Assembly (NCBI GenBank): GCA_002118135.1
Contig: BDIU01000559.1
Location: 1 to 44,045, forward strand
DNA from: Trebouxia sp. TZW2008
Lineage: Eukaryota; Chlorophyta; Trebouxiophyceae; Trebouxiales; Trebouxiaceae
Direction: 5' to 3'
Length of the DNA: 44,045 nucleotides
This document shows positions 10,587-21,900 of this stretch, piece after piece. The notes under the pieces were generated by a model. That model searched no databases and was not told where the DNA came from. It saw nothing but the letters and a program-made list of their open reading frames with translations. Both the position numbers and the translations under genes were made by a program. Positions within the stretch are counted from its first letter, which is position 1, and each line of letters opens with the position of its first letter.

Positions 10587-11922
10587 ATGGTGAAGCCACA
10601 AATGTCTTCAAGCACAAATGACAAGTTGAAGCAAGCTCATCAGCAGGATGTGCCAGGCTGCAGCACACAAGAGCATCATGAGGAGGCAGAGTCTGGTGAT
10701 GATTTCACGGTAAATTGCTGCTGCTCTACTTGCGTTGTGTTGCATATCACCTCAGCAGCAATTTGTTGTGGGACGGCTGGCGTCCCATGCCGGTTCTGCA
10801 TTTGCACAGACCATTTGCCACATAAGTCGGCCCCAGAAAGCACACACACATGGTTGCCACCTTTCAACTTTGCTGTAGTTTGGTTGAATGCTGAACTGAC
10901 GTTGTTGCTGCAGTGCAATCAACATGTTTGACAGTCAACGGTTTCTGTGAGCTATGTCATGGGATGTACAGATGTGACATGGTCTGCTTCCTCTGCAGGT
11001 TTCACAAGGATGTCCTAGTTCAGTCAAGGGACATGCCAAGGCCAAAGTGGCAAGTGCACAGCAGTCTCCATCTGCTGTAGACCAGATTCAGGGCGACAGC
11101 TCTGAAAAAGCTGCTTCACTCCAGGATCTAATTGCACCAGGCCGTCACAAACAATTTGACTTGTCTCCTTTGATCTTTCCTCGGGCGGAGCGCCGGTATG
11201 TCATGCATCAGGGACAACATGACCCTCTGAGCATTGCGGCTCTAGGTGCGCCAGCCCTCCTTGAGCACACTTCTTGCATAGCTGCAGCACTTCAGAAGAA
11301 TGTCTTACAAACCTGCCTTGGTTGTGATCTCAGGGGTGCATGGCAGCTTGATGTTCAGTATGTAGTCATCGTCACTGTGCTCTGGTCTCTGTAAAGCTGT
11401 TGAAATTTGGGATTGGTTGTTGCAGCATGTCTCGCTCAGACACTGCAAATCAAGTAATTACTGGACAACAGTGTCTATCATAGTACATGCAAAGACCTGT
11501 CCAGTGGTGACTTTGCAGCTGAGGACTGGTGTGCGCTCATGATGAAAAGATGGTGTGCGCTCATGATGAAAAGATGGACACGCGAACAAGCTCAGCTTCT
11601 AGCTCAGTCTCTGGACAAACTCAGCCTCCAGCATCAGGGTAAGAAAGTGTTTAATGGGCATCATTCGGCTACAGCAATTGCTCCACCAGCAAACCTGTAG
11701 ATGCATCATCAGGCTGCATCTGAGAAGGATCTGGAGGCATCACATTTAGCAGGTGTAGCATCTACACCTGACGCCAGCCAGGCAAAACTTGCATTTGCCA
11801 AGCAGGCATTGTGCCAAGGTCACCTGGACAAATTCTTTGAGAAGTGCCACTTATGTTTTGCATCTAAAGTGTTGCCTTCATCAGCAGCTTTCTGTATGAA
11901 CTGCCAGCCTATCCTTCGCTGA
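10587..11922 (+). CDS. Four-exon gene with C-terminal zinc-ribbon-like motif
   Basis: Exons: 10580-10709 (ATG at 10587, MVKPQMSSSTNDKLKQAH, donor ACG|gtaaat), 10999 to about 11361 (121 codons, end uncertain; 11335 is an alternative that matches the next exon's phase), 11519-11638 and 11753-11922 with stop TGA. The second exon has a well-ordered block, FDLSPLIFPRAERRYVMHQG followed by DPLSIAALGAPALLEH. The last exon carries Cys-x2-Cys-x12-Cys-x2-Cys (CHLC ... FCMNC; Cys codons at 11845, 11854, 11893, 11902), spaced like a zinc ribbon, three residues from the end of the coding frame. It could bind nucleic acid or protein. No family is assigned. Confidence 0.5.
11527..11577 (+). repeat. 24-bp tandem duplication inside an exon
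   Basis: Two perfect adjacent copies of a 24-bp unit starting tggtgtgcgctcatgatg lie in exon 11519-11638, duplicating eight residues (WCALMMKR) in frame. Confidence 0.85.
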
Positions 11923-12218
11923 AAATCGGCACAGTCATTGCTGGTGTCTGGTCATTTTTGCCAGCTGTGGCAACCATCAAAATTTGCCTGCTTGTGCATT
12001 CTGCATGGGCTGCCCTCTGAGTATGACATCATTGGCCCTGGTGCAATGGTTTGTACTCATGCATGATCAGCAACAATGCCGCCGTTGCTGACAGCAACTT
12101 TGTCAATGTCACCAACAGCATAATTGCTGGTGTGAGAAGAACACCATTTTGCTGTCTTTCCATCCAAGTCACCACAGCCACCATTGCATGTTAGGCACCG
12201 CTGTTGCCTGTCAATTGC
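11923..12218 (+). other. Short intergenic stretch holding a second Cys-rich, zinc-ribbon-like frame
   Basis: Directly after the TGA at 11922, in the next frame, 11939-12013 reads HCWCLVIFASCG, then NLPACAFCMGC. The ending, L-P-x2-A-F-C-x2-C, matches the zinc ribbon just upstream (LPSSAAFCMNC). It is not joined to a clear exon. It may be a decayed duplicate of the last exon or an alternative 3' exon. Nothing else is visible before the next gene. Confidence 0.35.
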
Positions 12219-12987
12219 ATGATACTTACAAAAGATCTTACAGAAACCAATGCGCAGTGCCTAGACCTAATAGGTCATTGCACGTTGTCTGCCTCATTGC
12301 TGAGTTTGTCCTGCTGTCAACACTTCTCCATGAGCCACGATCCAAAGAAATGTTTGACAGCGTCTGCCAGCACCATGGGTTGTGCTACAAAATGGACAAG
12401 CTCTTCTGCACTTGACCAACGCGTGCTTGAAGCAGGTCTGGACTGGGTGCCCAACAAGAGGAGGCGGACAGGACGCAGGTTTGCCCAAGAACAAGAGAAA
12501 GCGGCTCGTCAGATTGCAGATGCTTCCAAGCTGCGCTTTCCTGGTCAATTCTTCACTGGCCTGCACCGTCAGCTGCATCAGCAGCGCTATTGTGTTCAGC
12601 AGGCTGGTACTGGAACCAGCCAGCACTCACAGCCCAAGCTGCAAATCCAGGCTGCTGAAGGTGATGCGGCAGCTCAATCTGACAGCAGGCCTGGTGCTGA
12701 AAGCAGCCAGCATTCACAACCCACACTGCACATTCAGGCTGCTGAGGGTGATGTGCCAGCCCAATCTGGCAGCACGGGTGAAGGGCAGCATCTTGAACCT
12801 CCTGCACTAACAGAGGAATGCAAGCATAGCTCTCCTCGATCACAAGCTCTGCTGCAGGAGGACACTCAAAATGATCTTACCACAGGCTTCGGATCAGATA
12901 TTGAGCTTAATGATGGAATGGAGGCTGATGTCGCACTGTTTCAGGAGGACTTTGAGCGTGTAGAGCATGCTACAGAACAGCAGCAAG
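12219..12987 (+). CDS. N-terminal exon of the giant gene
   Basis: Open frame from ATG 12219 (alternative ATG 12330, MSHDPKKCLTASAS) to a CAAG|gtgagc donor in phase 1, which fits the phase-1 array. It contains a bipartite-looking basic patch (VPNKRRRTGRRFAQEQEK), then a 29-residue tandem duplication with shared core QAAEGD (units starting near 12621 and 12708), then an acidic part (GSDIELNDGMEADVALFQ). If the donor is skipped, translation stops at 13010, with aataaa at about 13054. The true start could lie in an earlier exon. Confidence 0.55.
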
Positions 12988-15900
12988 GTGAGCTGTTTGC
13001 CCCGTATTGATGTACTGTGCTGCTCTGTACTGTGCTGACATCATCTTTGCAAAAATAAAAGATTGAGCAGGTCTCTGTCACACGATGCAATGTGAGCTCT
13101 TGTTCATATACATCTGTCCATAGCAAAAAACCTAGTCACTTCAGCATGTTGCAAAACCTGACCTTTAAAAAAGCCTCTTGACCCTTTTTTCGGCAGGGCA
13201 GCTTGACAATGTCAGCTTGCTCAGTTGATTTGATTTGCCCCCTTGAAGTGATGCATGTTCAAATAATGAAGTCTTGTAGATGATTGGACTTTTTTGGCAC
13301 AGGCGACAAGCAGAAAAAAAGGGAGGGGTCCAAGCGGAAGCAGAAGGATTCAGAGCAATCTCTTGCGGCTGTCTCTGAGTCTGACAAAGCTGGTGCCTCA
13401 GGTGAGAATTCAAAAAAAATACTCTGAGCTTCAGCATCCATGCAGCTGACCACAGCTGACTTCCTGCAGCATTGTGCAAAAAGCTGTGCTGCCATGCAGT
13501 CATTTTTGCAGCTGTGATGCATGACAAAGTCTCCAACTCATGACCAACAGATTCATTCATGTGTAAGAGCTAATAAGCACAAAAGTTCATGCTTCACCAG
13601 CTGTGCTCCAATGTGAGCAGGAGTTAGTATGCCATGTTCCCTGACATGGTGGCTTGACAGTGTCAAACTGCTAGTCTGACTTGACTGCTGCTCTTGAGCT
13701 GCTCAACCTTCATGTCATTGCAATTTTCTAGATGGCTGGTTCTTCTGGCACAGGCAACAAGCACAAGAAAAAGAAGGCGTCCAAGCAGAAGCATAAGGAT
13801 GTTGAACAAGCCGATGTGGCTTTCTCTGAGTTCAACAATCCTGACATCTCAGGTGAGAGATCAAGAGCTATGTTGCTGAGTTCAGCATTTAACGCTATTG
13901 AGAAGTACTGAGGTCCTTCAGCATTATGCACAAGGCTGTGCTGCTCATCAGCCATGCAGCCAACTTTGCAATGTCCCACGAATCTGTCAGAACTCTGTAT
14001 TGTCAGCCTGCACAAAAGCTAGCATCGTGGAAAACTGTCTCATTCAAAACCTGCAGCTGTGATGCATGCCAAAAATATAGCCAGCAAATCTACTGCATGC
14101 AATGCACAGAAGCTAAGTATAGGTTGTCATACCAGCTGAGTTCCAGTCTTCTTGAGCCGTAGCCATGCTGTGCATTTCAGGTGCTGGCAAGCCTGAGGAT
14201 GCACTGCTTGATGACAAGCAGCACATCAGTATTGAGCCAGCTGCATTCCGCTCTGCACCCAAGCAGTCTTCCCGCTCTGCAACTGCCAATGTCTTGGATG
14301 TACCTGCTCCAGTGGACAGCAGTCAAGCTCTCAAGGCTGTCAGTTCAGCTTATCCTACAGGTGCTGCTCCTTGAGCATCACTTTATTGCAGCACCGGACA
14401 CATCATTAGATCCTGATCAATGTATAACCTTCTTGATTTTTGAGCAAACAACTGATGTTTGGCCATAAACTTGCACGTCCGCTGCCTTTCCTCATACCTG
14501 GTCCCAAAAGTACATGCATAAAGCATGCCCAGAGACGCAGCAGTGTTAAGCCGACGCTTGCAGTGAGATCATGTGCAAGCTCAAAGCAATGTGTTGGTCA
14601 CAGCAGTCAGCTACACAACGCCTTGTGAGCTCTGGTGACAAAGCGTTTGATCAGAAAGCATGCTGCAATATGTGTGCCAGTACCCTGAAATGGTGGCTTG
14701 ACCGTGTCATGTTGCTAAGCTAATTTGACTTCTGCTCTTGAGGTGCTTCATTAGTTTGTTGCATCAGTTTTGTAACTGGTTGGATCTTCTGGCACAGGCG
14801 GCACGCAGCGGAAGAAGAAGCGTCCGAAGCGGAAGCAGAAGGATGCAGAGCAAGCTGACGCAGCTCAACCTGAGACCAACGTTTCTGATGGCTCAGGTCA
14901 GAGATGGAGAATGTCGCCAGTTCTGAGTGTTTGACACCAATGACAAATGCTGAGCTTCTGCAGCATTGTGCAGAAGACTATGCTGCTCAGTGGCAAACTT
15001 TAATTGCTGAGCCTTATCAATGAGATGCCACCTTGTCACTGTGAAAGACATCAATGGTTCAAAATAAAGCCCTGCAGCTTGATGCATCTCAAAGTCTGCA
15101 AACCTTCACAAACATATGCACAAGCTAGACACAGATTGTCACTCTACACCAGCTGTGTTCCAATCTTCTAGTTACAGCCATGCTGTGCCGTTCAGGTGTA
15201 AGCGAGGGTTCAACACATGATGCCAAGCAGCAAGCCAGTACTGAGCCAGCTGCACACAATGTACACAACCAGCCTCCCAGCTCTGCAACTGCCAATGCCT
15301 TGGATGTACCTGCTCTTTTGAACAGCAGTGAAGCTCTCAAGGCTGTCAGTTCAGCTGACCCCACAGGTACTGCTTGAGCATGACTTCATTGCAGCACTGG
15401 ACCTACTATAAGATCCTGATCAAGATATTATTTTTCTGATGCTGAAAGAATAAGTTATGTTTGGCCATAAACCTGCACCTTGGCTGATTTTCCCGGTACC
15501 TCTTCAGGGCATTACACACATGGGGCATGCAGCAGAGACACAGCAGGGTGAGCCAATGCTTGCAGTGAAGTTTGCAAGCTCAAACCATTGTAACTGTCAC
15601 CGCAATCAGCTACACAATGCCTTGTGACCTCCTGTAGCAAGGTGTCTGATCATAAGGCATGCTGCAGATATCTTGGCCAGTACCTCGGCACGGTGGCTTG
15701 ATGCTGTCATGTTGCTAAGCTGACTTGAATTCCGCTGTTGAGCTGCTTGTTTTGACTTGTTGCTATTTTGTAAACAGTTCTGGATCAGTTTTGCATGAGT
15801 AAATGATTGGGTCTTCTGGCACAGGCGACAAGCCGAAGAAGAAGAGGTCACAGCGAAAGCAGAAGGATGCAGAGCAAGTTGATACAGCTCAGCCTGAGTC

Positions 15901-18900
15901 CAGCAATCTTGATGTTTCAGGTCAGAGATGAAGAATTGTGTTGCAGATTGAATGCTTGACCCTACTAAGACATGCTGAGCTTCTGCAGGATTGTCTAGAA
16001 GGCTGTGCTGCTCATCAGTCATGCAGCAGACTTTCCCATGTTCCTCAAGTCTGTAAGACCTGTGCATTGTCAGCCTGCACAACAGCTATCACCATGAAAA
16101 TAATGCCTGACTCAACACTTGCAGCTGTGATGCATCTCACACCCATGAGTAGTAGATTCACCAAGTGCAATGCACAGCCAAGCAAAGCAAAGGCCATCAT
16201 ACCAGCTGTGCTCTGATCCTCTTGACAGATAGCCATGCTATGCTTTTCAGGTGCAGGCGAGCCTGAGGATGCACCAATTGATGGCAAGCAGCACACCAGT
16301 ACTGAGCCAGCTGCACCAAGCAACTCTGCACCCAAGCAGCCTTTCAGCTCTGCAGCTGCCAATGCCTTGAATGTGCCTGCTCCTGTGGGAAGCAGTGAAG
16401 CTCCCAAAGCTGTCAGTTCAGCTGAGGACACAGGTGTTACTTCTTGAGCATAATTATGTTGCAGCACTGGACACATTGTCAGATCCTAACCAAAGCATAA
16501 CCTTTTAATTCGAATGAACAACTTATGCTTGGCCACAAACCTGCACCTTGGTTGCTTTTCCCTCTCCTTCAGGAGGTAACTATAGTAAACTTTCTTTGTC
16601 ACGACTGCTTTAGTTACCAAGAAACTTCTCCTTACATCAAATTGTTCTTACACAGAAGGACCACTGCACTCTGAATGCAGTGAAAGTTCACCAATGGCGT
16701 TGTCCTTACATTGAGTGTCCTCACAAAAAGAGTTTGCTGTACACGCATGGAGCATGCCAAGAGATGCAGCAGGGTAACTTAGTGCTTGCAGTGAGCTTTG
16801 CAAGTTTAGACTGTTATGCTGGTCGCAGCAAAAGTCTACACAAGGTCTTGTGACCTGTTGTGGTCAAGTGTCTCATTTTGCAGCATGCTGCAAATGTCGT
16901 GGCCAGTGCCCTGGCGTAAGGGCTTAACCACGCCAGTTTGCTGAGCTGACTCAACTTCCATTCTTGACCTGCTTCAATCCATTTGTTGCAGACTTGTGTG
17001 CAATTTTGCATCAATTTTGTAACTGCTTGGATCTTCTGGCACAGACAAGCAGCGGAAGAAGAAGAAGAGGTCCAAGCGGAAGCACAAGGACGCAGAGGAA
17101 GCTGATGCGGCTGAGCCTGAGACCAACAACCCTGATATTTCAGGTCAGAGGTCATGACCTGTGTTGCAGACCTCAGCATTTGATGCTGTTGAGAAATACT
17201 GACCTTCTGTAGCGTTGTGCAACAGGCTGCGCTGCTCATCAGCCATGCAGCAGACTTTGCCCTCATTTATCACTCATTGAAATTGCATGCTAGACAGGCT
17301 CAGCAGGCCAAGATAGGAACGTACTGGAGCAATCAGTTGTCTCCAAACAGATCCGTTCTGTGCTAACCTGAACCATCTGTATTGAATATGGAGAGTGGAG
17401 AGGTCTTTGCCCCCCTTCCTATTCCAAGTGTCTGGCATGCTCCTCAAGCCTGTTGCAATTCTGCATCGTCGGCCTGCACAACAGCCCTCAACATGAAAAG
17501 ACTGCCTGAGTCAACACCTGCAGCTGTGATGCATCTCACAGCTATGACTAGCAAATTCACCAAGCAATGCACAGCTAAGCAAAGCAAAGGTTATCATGCA
17601 CTTCTGCTCTTGATATGCTTGATTTCCAGGTGTTGCAGTTTTGTAGCTGCTTGGGCTTTTTGGCACAGGCGACAAGCAAAAGAAGAAGAAGAAGAAGAGG
17701 TCCAAGAGCAGGCAGAATGATGCGGAGCAAGCTGCTGCGGCTCTGCCTGAGACCAACGTTCAGTATGTTTCAGGTCAAAGATCTAGCGCTGTATTGCAGA
17801 TTTCAGCATTTGATGCAGCTGACAAATCCTAAGCTCTTGTAGCGTTGTGCAATATACTGTTTGTCTCATTGGTTGTGCGGCAAAGTGTTTGTTAGTCATG
17901 TAATCTTGTCATTGGAGCCCCTCGTGCCAGCGTCTACAAAAATTGTCAACATAAAAATGAATGCCCGAGCCGACAGCTGCAGCTGCAATGCGTCACAAAG
18001 TACATAAGTTTTGACCAAAACCTCCGTCATATGCCATGCGCACAAGCTAATCTCAAACTGGCATACTTCACCAAGTGTGTTCCAACTATTTGATATACAG
18101 CCATGCTGTGCAGGTGTTGACAGGTCTGAGGACACAAGGCATGTTGATAAGGAGCAGACTGCCACTGAGTCAGCTGCACTGAGCAACACTGCGCCTTCTC
18201 GCTCTGCAACTGACAGAGACTTGGACGCACTTGCTCAAGATGTACCTGCTCCTGTGGGAAGCAGTGAAGCTCTCAAGGCTGTCAGTTCAGCTGATCCCTC
18301 AGGTGCTGCTTCTAAAGCATGACTTACTCCACTGGACACAATAGCCGATCCTAATGAAAGTACTGCCTTTTTGATCACTTCATTCATTCATTTATTCTGG
18401 ACGTATGTTAGACAGGTTCAGCAGGCCCAGCTAGATACATATTGGAGCAATCAACTGTCTCCAACCAGTTTGCTCCTGTTTGAGACCTTTTTGATCCTAA
18501 ATGAATAACTTGTGTTTGGCCATACACTTGCACCTTGAATGCTTCTTCCTGTACCTTCATGATGATACTACAGGCATGGAGCATGCTCAGAGGCGCAGCA
18601 GGGTGCGCCAATGCTTGTAGTGACTTTTGCAAGTTCAAACCATCATGTTGAATACAGCAGTCACCTACACAATGCCTTTGTGAGCTTTTGTAACAAATTT
18701 TGAAATCAGAAAGCCTGCTGCAAGTATTTTGGCCAGGACCCTGGCATAGAGGCGTGACAATGTTAATCTGTCAAGCTGACTTCACTTCCTTTCAACCAGT
18801 TTTACATCAGTCTTGTAACTGGTTGGATCTGGTTGGCACAGGTGATAAGCAGCAGCAGAAGAAGAAATTCAAATGGACTCGGAAGGATGCAGAGGAAGCT

Positions 18901-21900
18901 GATGCAGCTCGGCGTGAAACCAACATTCCTGATGCCTCAGGTCAGAGATAGAGAATGTTGCAAGATGGTGTTTAGCGCCGCTGACAAATGCTGAGATTCT
19001 GCAGCATTGTGCAATAAACTGAGATGCTCAGTGGCAATGTGGCAGACTTTCACTTCTAAGCCCTGTCAAGGCAATGACATTTTGTCACACGTTCTGTCAA
19101 CGTGCACACCATTTGTCAACATGCAATGTTTGCCTGTGTCAAGACCTGCAGCTGTGATACATCACACAAAGTCTGCAACTTTTGACGAACAAACGCATCC
19201 ATTGCCATGCGCACAATTTGAGCACAGACTGTTTGCTTTACCAGCTTTGCTCGAATCTGTTCAATTCACTATTTAAAAGGCCATGTACTTTGGCGTGGTG
19301 GCCTGACAACGTCAAGTTGCTGATCTGACTTGACTTCTGCTTTTGACATGCTTCATTTTCAGTTGTTACAGTTCTGTAATCAATGGGATCTTCTGGCACA
19401 GGCGACAAGCAGCAGAAGAAGAGGGGATCCAAGCGGAAGCAGAAGGATGCAGACCAAGCTGATGCGGCTCAGCCTGAGTGCAGCAATCCTGATGTCTCAG
19501 GTCAGAGATCAAGAGCTGTGTTGCAGACTCCAGTGCTTGAAGCTATGAAGACATGCTGAGCTTCTGTCTGTGACTGTGTTGCGCATTGGCATGCAGCAAA
19601 CTATGCAATGTGTTCAACCCTGTCATTGTAGCCCTGCATTGTTAGCCTAAACAACAGCTGTCAATACAAAACCAAATGCCTTTAAGCCAACAGTTGTGCC
19701 TCAAAATTGGCAACTAACGACTAGCAAACCCATTGTATAACATGCGCACAAGCTGAACATAGATTGTCATGCTCTAGCAGCTGTGTCCCGCCTATTTGGC
19801 GTACAACTGCGCTGTGATTCTCAGGTGTTGGCAAGTCTGAGGAAGCGACACAACATGGCAAGCAGCAGATCAGTACTGAGCCAGCTGCACTGAGCATACA
19901 CAACCAGCCGTCCAGCTCTGCAACTGCTAGCCTTTTGGATGCGCCTGCTCCTGTGGAAAGTGGTGAAGCAGTCAAGGCTGTCAGTTCAGCTGATCCCACA
20001 GGTGCTGTCTCTTCAGCACAGACCAGTTGCAGCATGTGTGCATTGTGAGAACCTAAGGGGATCAAGGGCCGTGTTTGGCTACAACCTGCACCTTTGTATA
20101 CTTTTAGCGCCCAACGTGCATTTTGACAACCAAATTTATTTTATAAGTTCACTTGTGCAGCTGTGTCACACCAGCTACGCTCCAGCTTGTCTGTTGTCCT
20201 TGTTCAGGTGCTCCAGACCATGCGCAGCAGATCGACGATTGTCAACAACAGCAGGCTGTGGATGCAGCGCTGGACGCACCAGAGAACAATGTGATGCTTT
20301 CTGCACTGCTTGATGAGCTCACTGCTGCCCCGCTGGCTGACGCTCCCCAGCATCTCAAGCGCGCTGATGTTCTGGGTGAGTTTGATGCTACTGCTTTGCA
20401 AGTAACTCAAATGCAAATGGGAAATGCACGATGTGCGACTTGTGGCTTTAAACTGTCTGCAACTAGCTTGCTTATATAGGCCACAGCCTTTTTGCTGCAT
20501 TCAGTTCCGAAGCCAGAGTCCAAGGGTATGGTATGATCAATGTTGTATTCAGGCAGCAAACCTTCTACTAGAGTTGACAGACATCTATCCTCGTATGTAT
20601 GCAATAGATCCTTAAGGCAGTCTCTGGCATCAATTGAGATTCATCAAGAGTGCTAGATACACCAATGTACCTTTGCAGAGCAGCACAACATGCAGTGACA
20701 CATTTTGCCATATTGGGCAAGGCCAAAAATGCTTGACAGCCGCACATTGAAGCCTTGCAGCAGTCATAGGAGCGGCATATGCACCAGGAACCAACTGTGC
20801 ACGTTTCCTTGAGTCACTGTCAACCTCATGCAAAAGACAACTTACTGTCTGACAGCTGAACTACTTTTTTGCTGGCTTCTTGAAGGCAGCAGGCATGGGA
20901 GCTGCAGCCTTGCTGTCACTCTTTGCGTGGCATTCTTATGAAGGATGACCCTTCTCAAATACTTAAGAAGGTTCACCTTTCTTATGCAAGGCAAAGAATG
21001 ATAGCAAAGCTTCTTCTTCCAAGCCTACTGCCTGCAAGAAGAAGCAAAAGTCTGCAAATGTCAAATGCCATGCGCTAAATTAGCTTGCTTACATTTGGCC
21101 ACACCCTTCTGTTACATATGACCAGCTTATCTCCTCCTTCTAGCATTATCCAGTGCTAGGATGTCATCTCAACCCCACCAAGAAAGTGTCTGAACACAGG
21201 CCCTGCTCCCCTGAGGCCAGACTTGACATCTGTCGTGCTGTGCTCCAAGTGCATCTGACTGTGGCCAAAACCACAGCATGTTGATCCCTGCAAGCAATCA
21301 CCTGCGCCTACCTACAGCAGCAGAGAGCCGGCAAGAGGTGCTGCAGCTGAAAAGTCCACTACCTTGTCATAATGCCTTGTGACCTTGTAGCAAGCTGCCC
21401 AGCCATAAGCTGTGCTACAAATGTCTTGGTATATACCCTGGTTTTTTGACTTGGCAAAGTCAGATTACAAATTTGAGTTGACTTCATCTTCACGGTGTTG
21501 CATTACTGTGACTGGTTTGAACTTTTGGGACAGGCGAGAAGCAGAAGAAAAAGAAGGGGTCCAAGCGGAAGCAGAAGGACGCAGAGCAAGCTGCTACGGC
21601 TGTCCCTGAATTCAACACTCTCGCCTCAGGTCAGAAATTAAGAGAAGTATTGTGAAGCTCACTGTTTGTGCAGCTGAGAAGAGCTAAGTGCCTGCAGCAT
21701 TCTGCAAAAGGCTGTGCTGCCATGCAGTCAACTTTGCAGCTGTGATGCATGACAAAGTCTTCACCTTTTGACCAACAAAATTGTGTGCGAAAGCTAAGCA
21801 CAGATTCTCATGCTTTGCCAGCTATGCTGCAACCTGTTCAAGAAACAGCACTAAAAGCCATGCACCCTGGCAAATTGGCTTGACGGCGTCAACCTGCTCG

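Noticed and set aside
12149..12415. Plus-strand frame ending MFDSVCQHHGLCYKMDKL
   Set aside because: It overlaps the N-terminal exon in another frame and stops at 12415; the other frame continues for 190 codons to a phase-matched donor.
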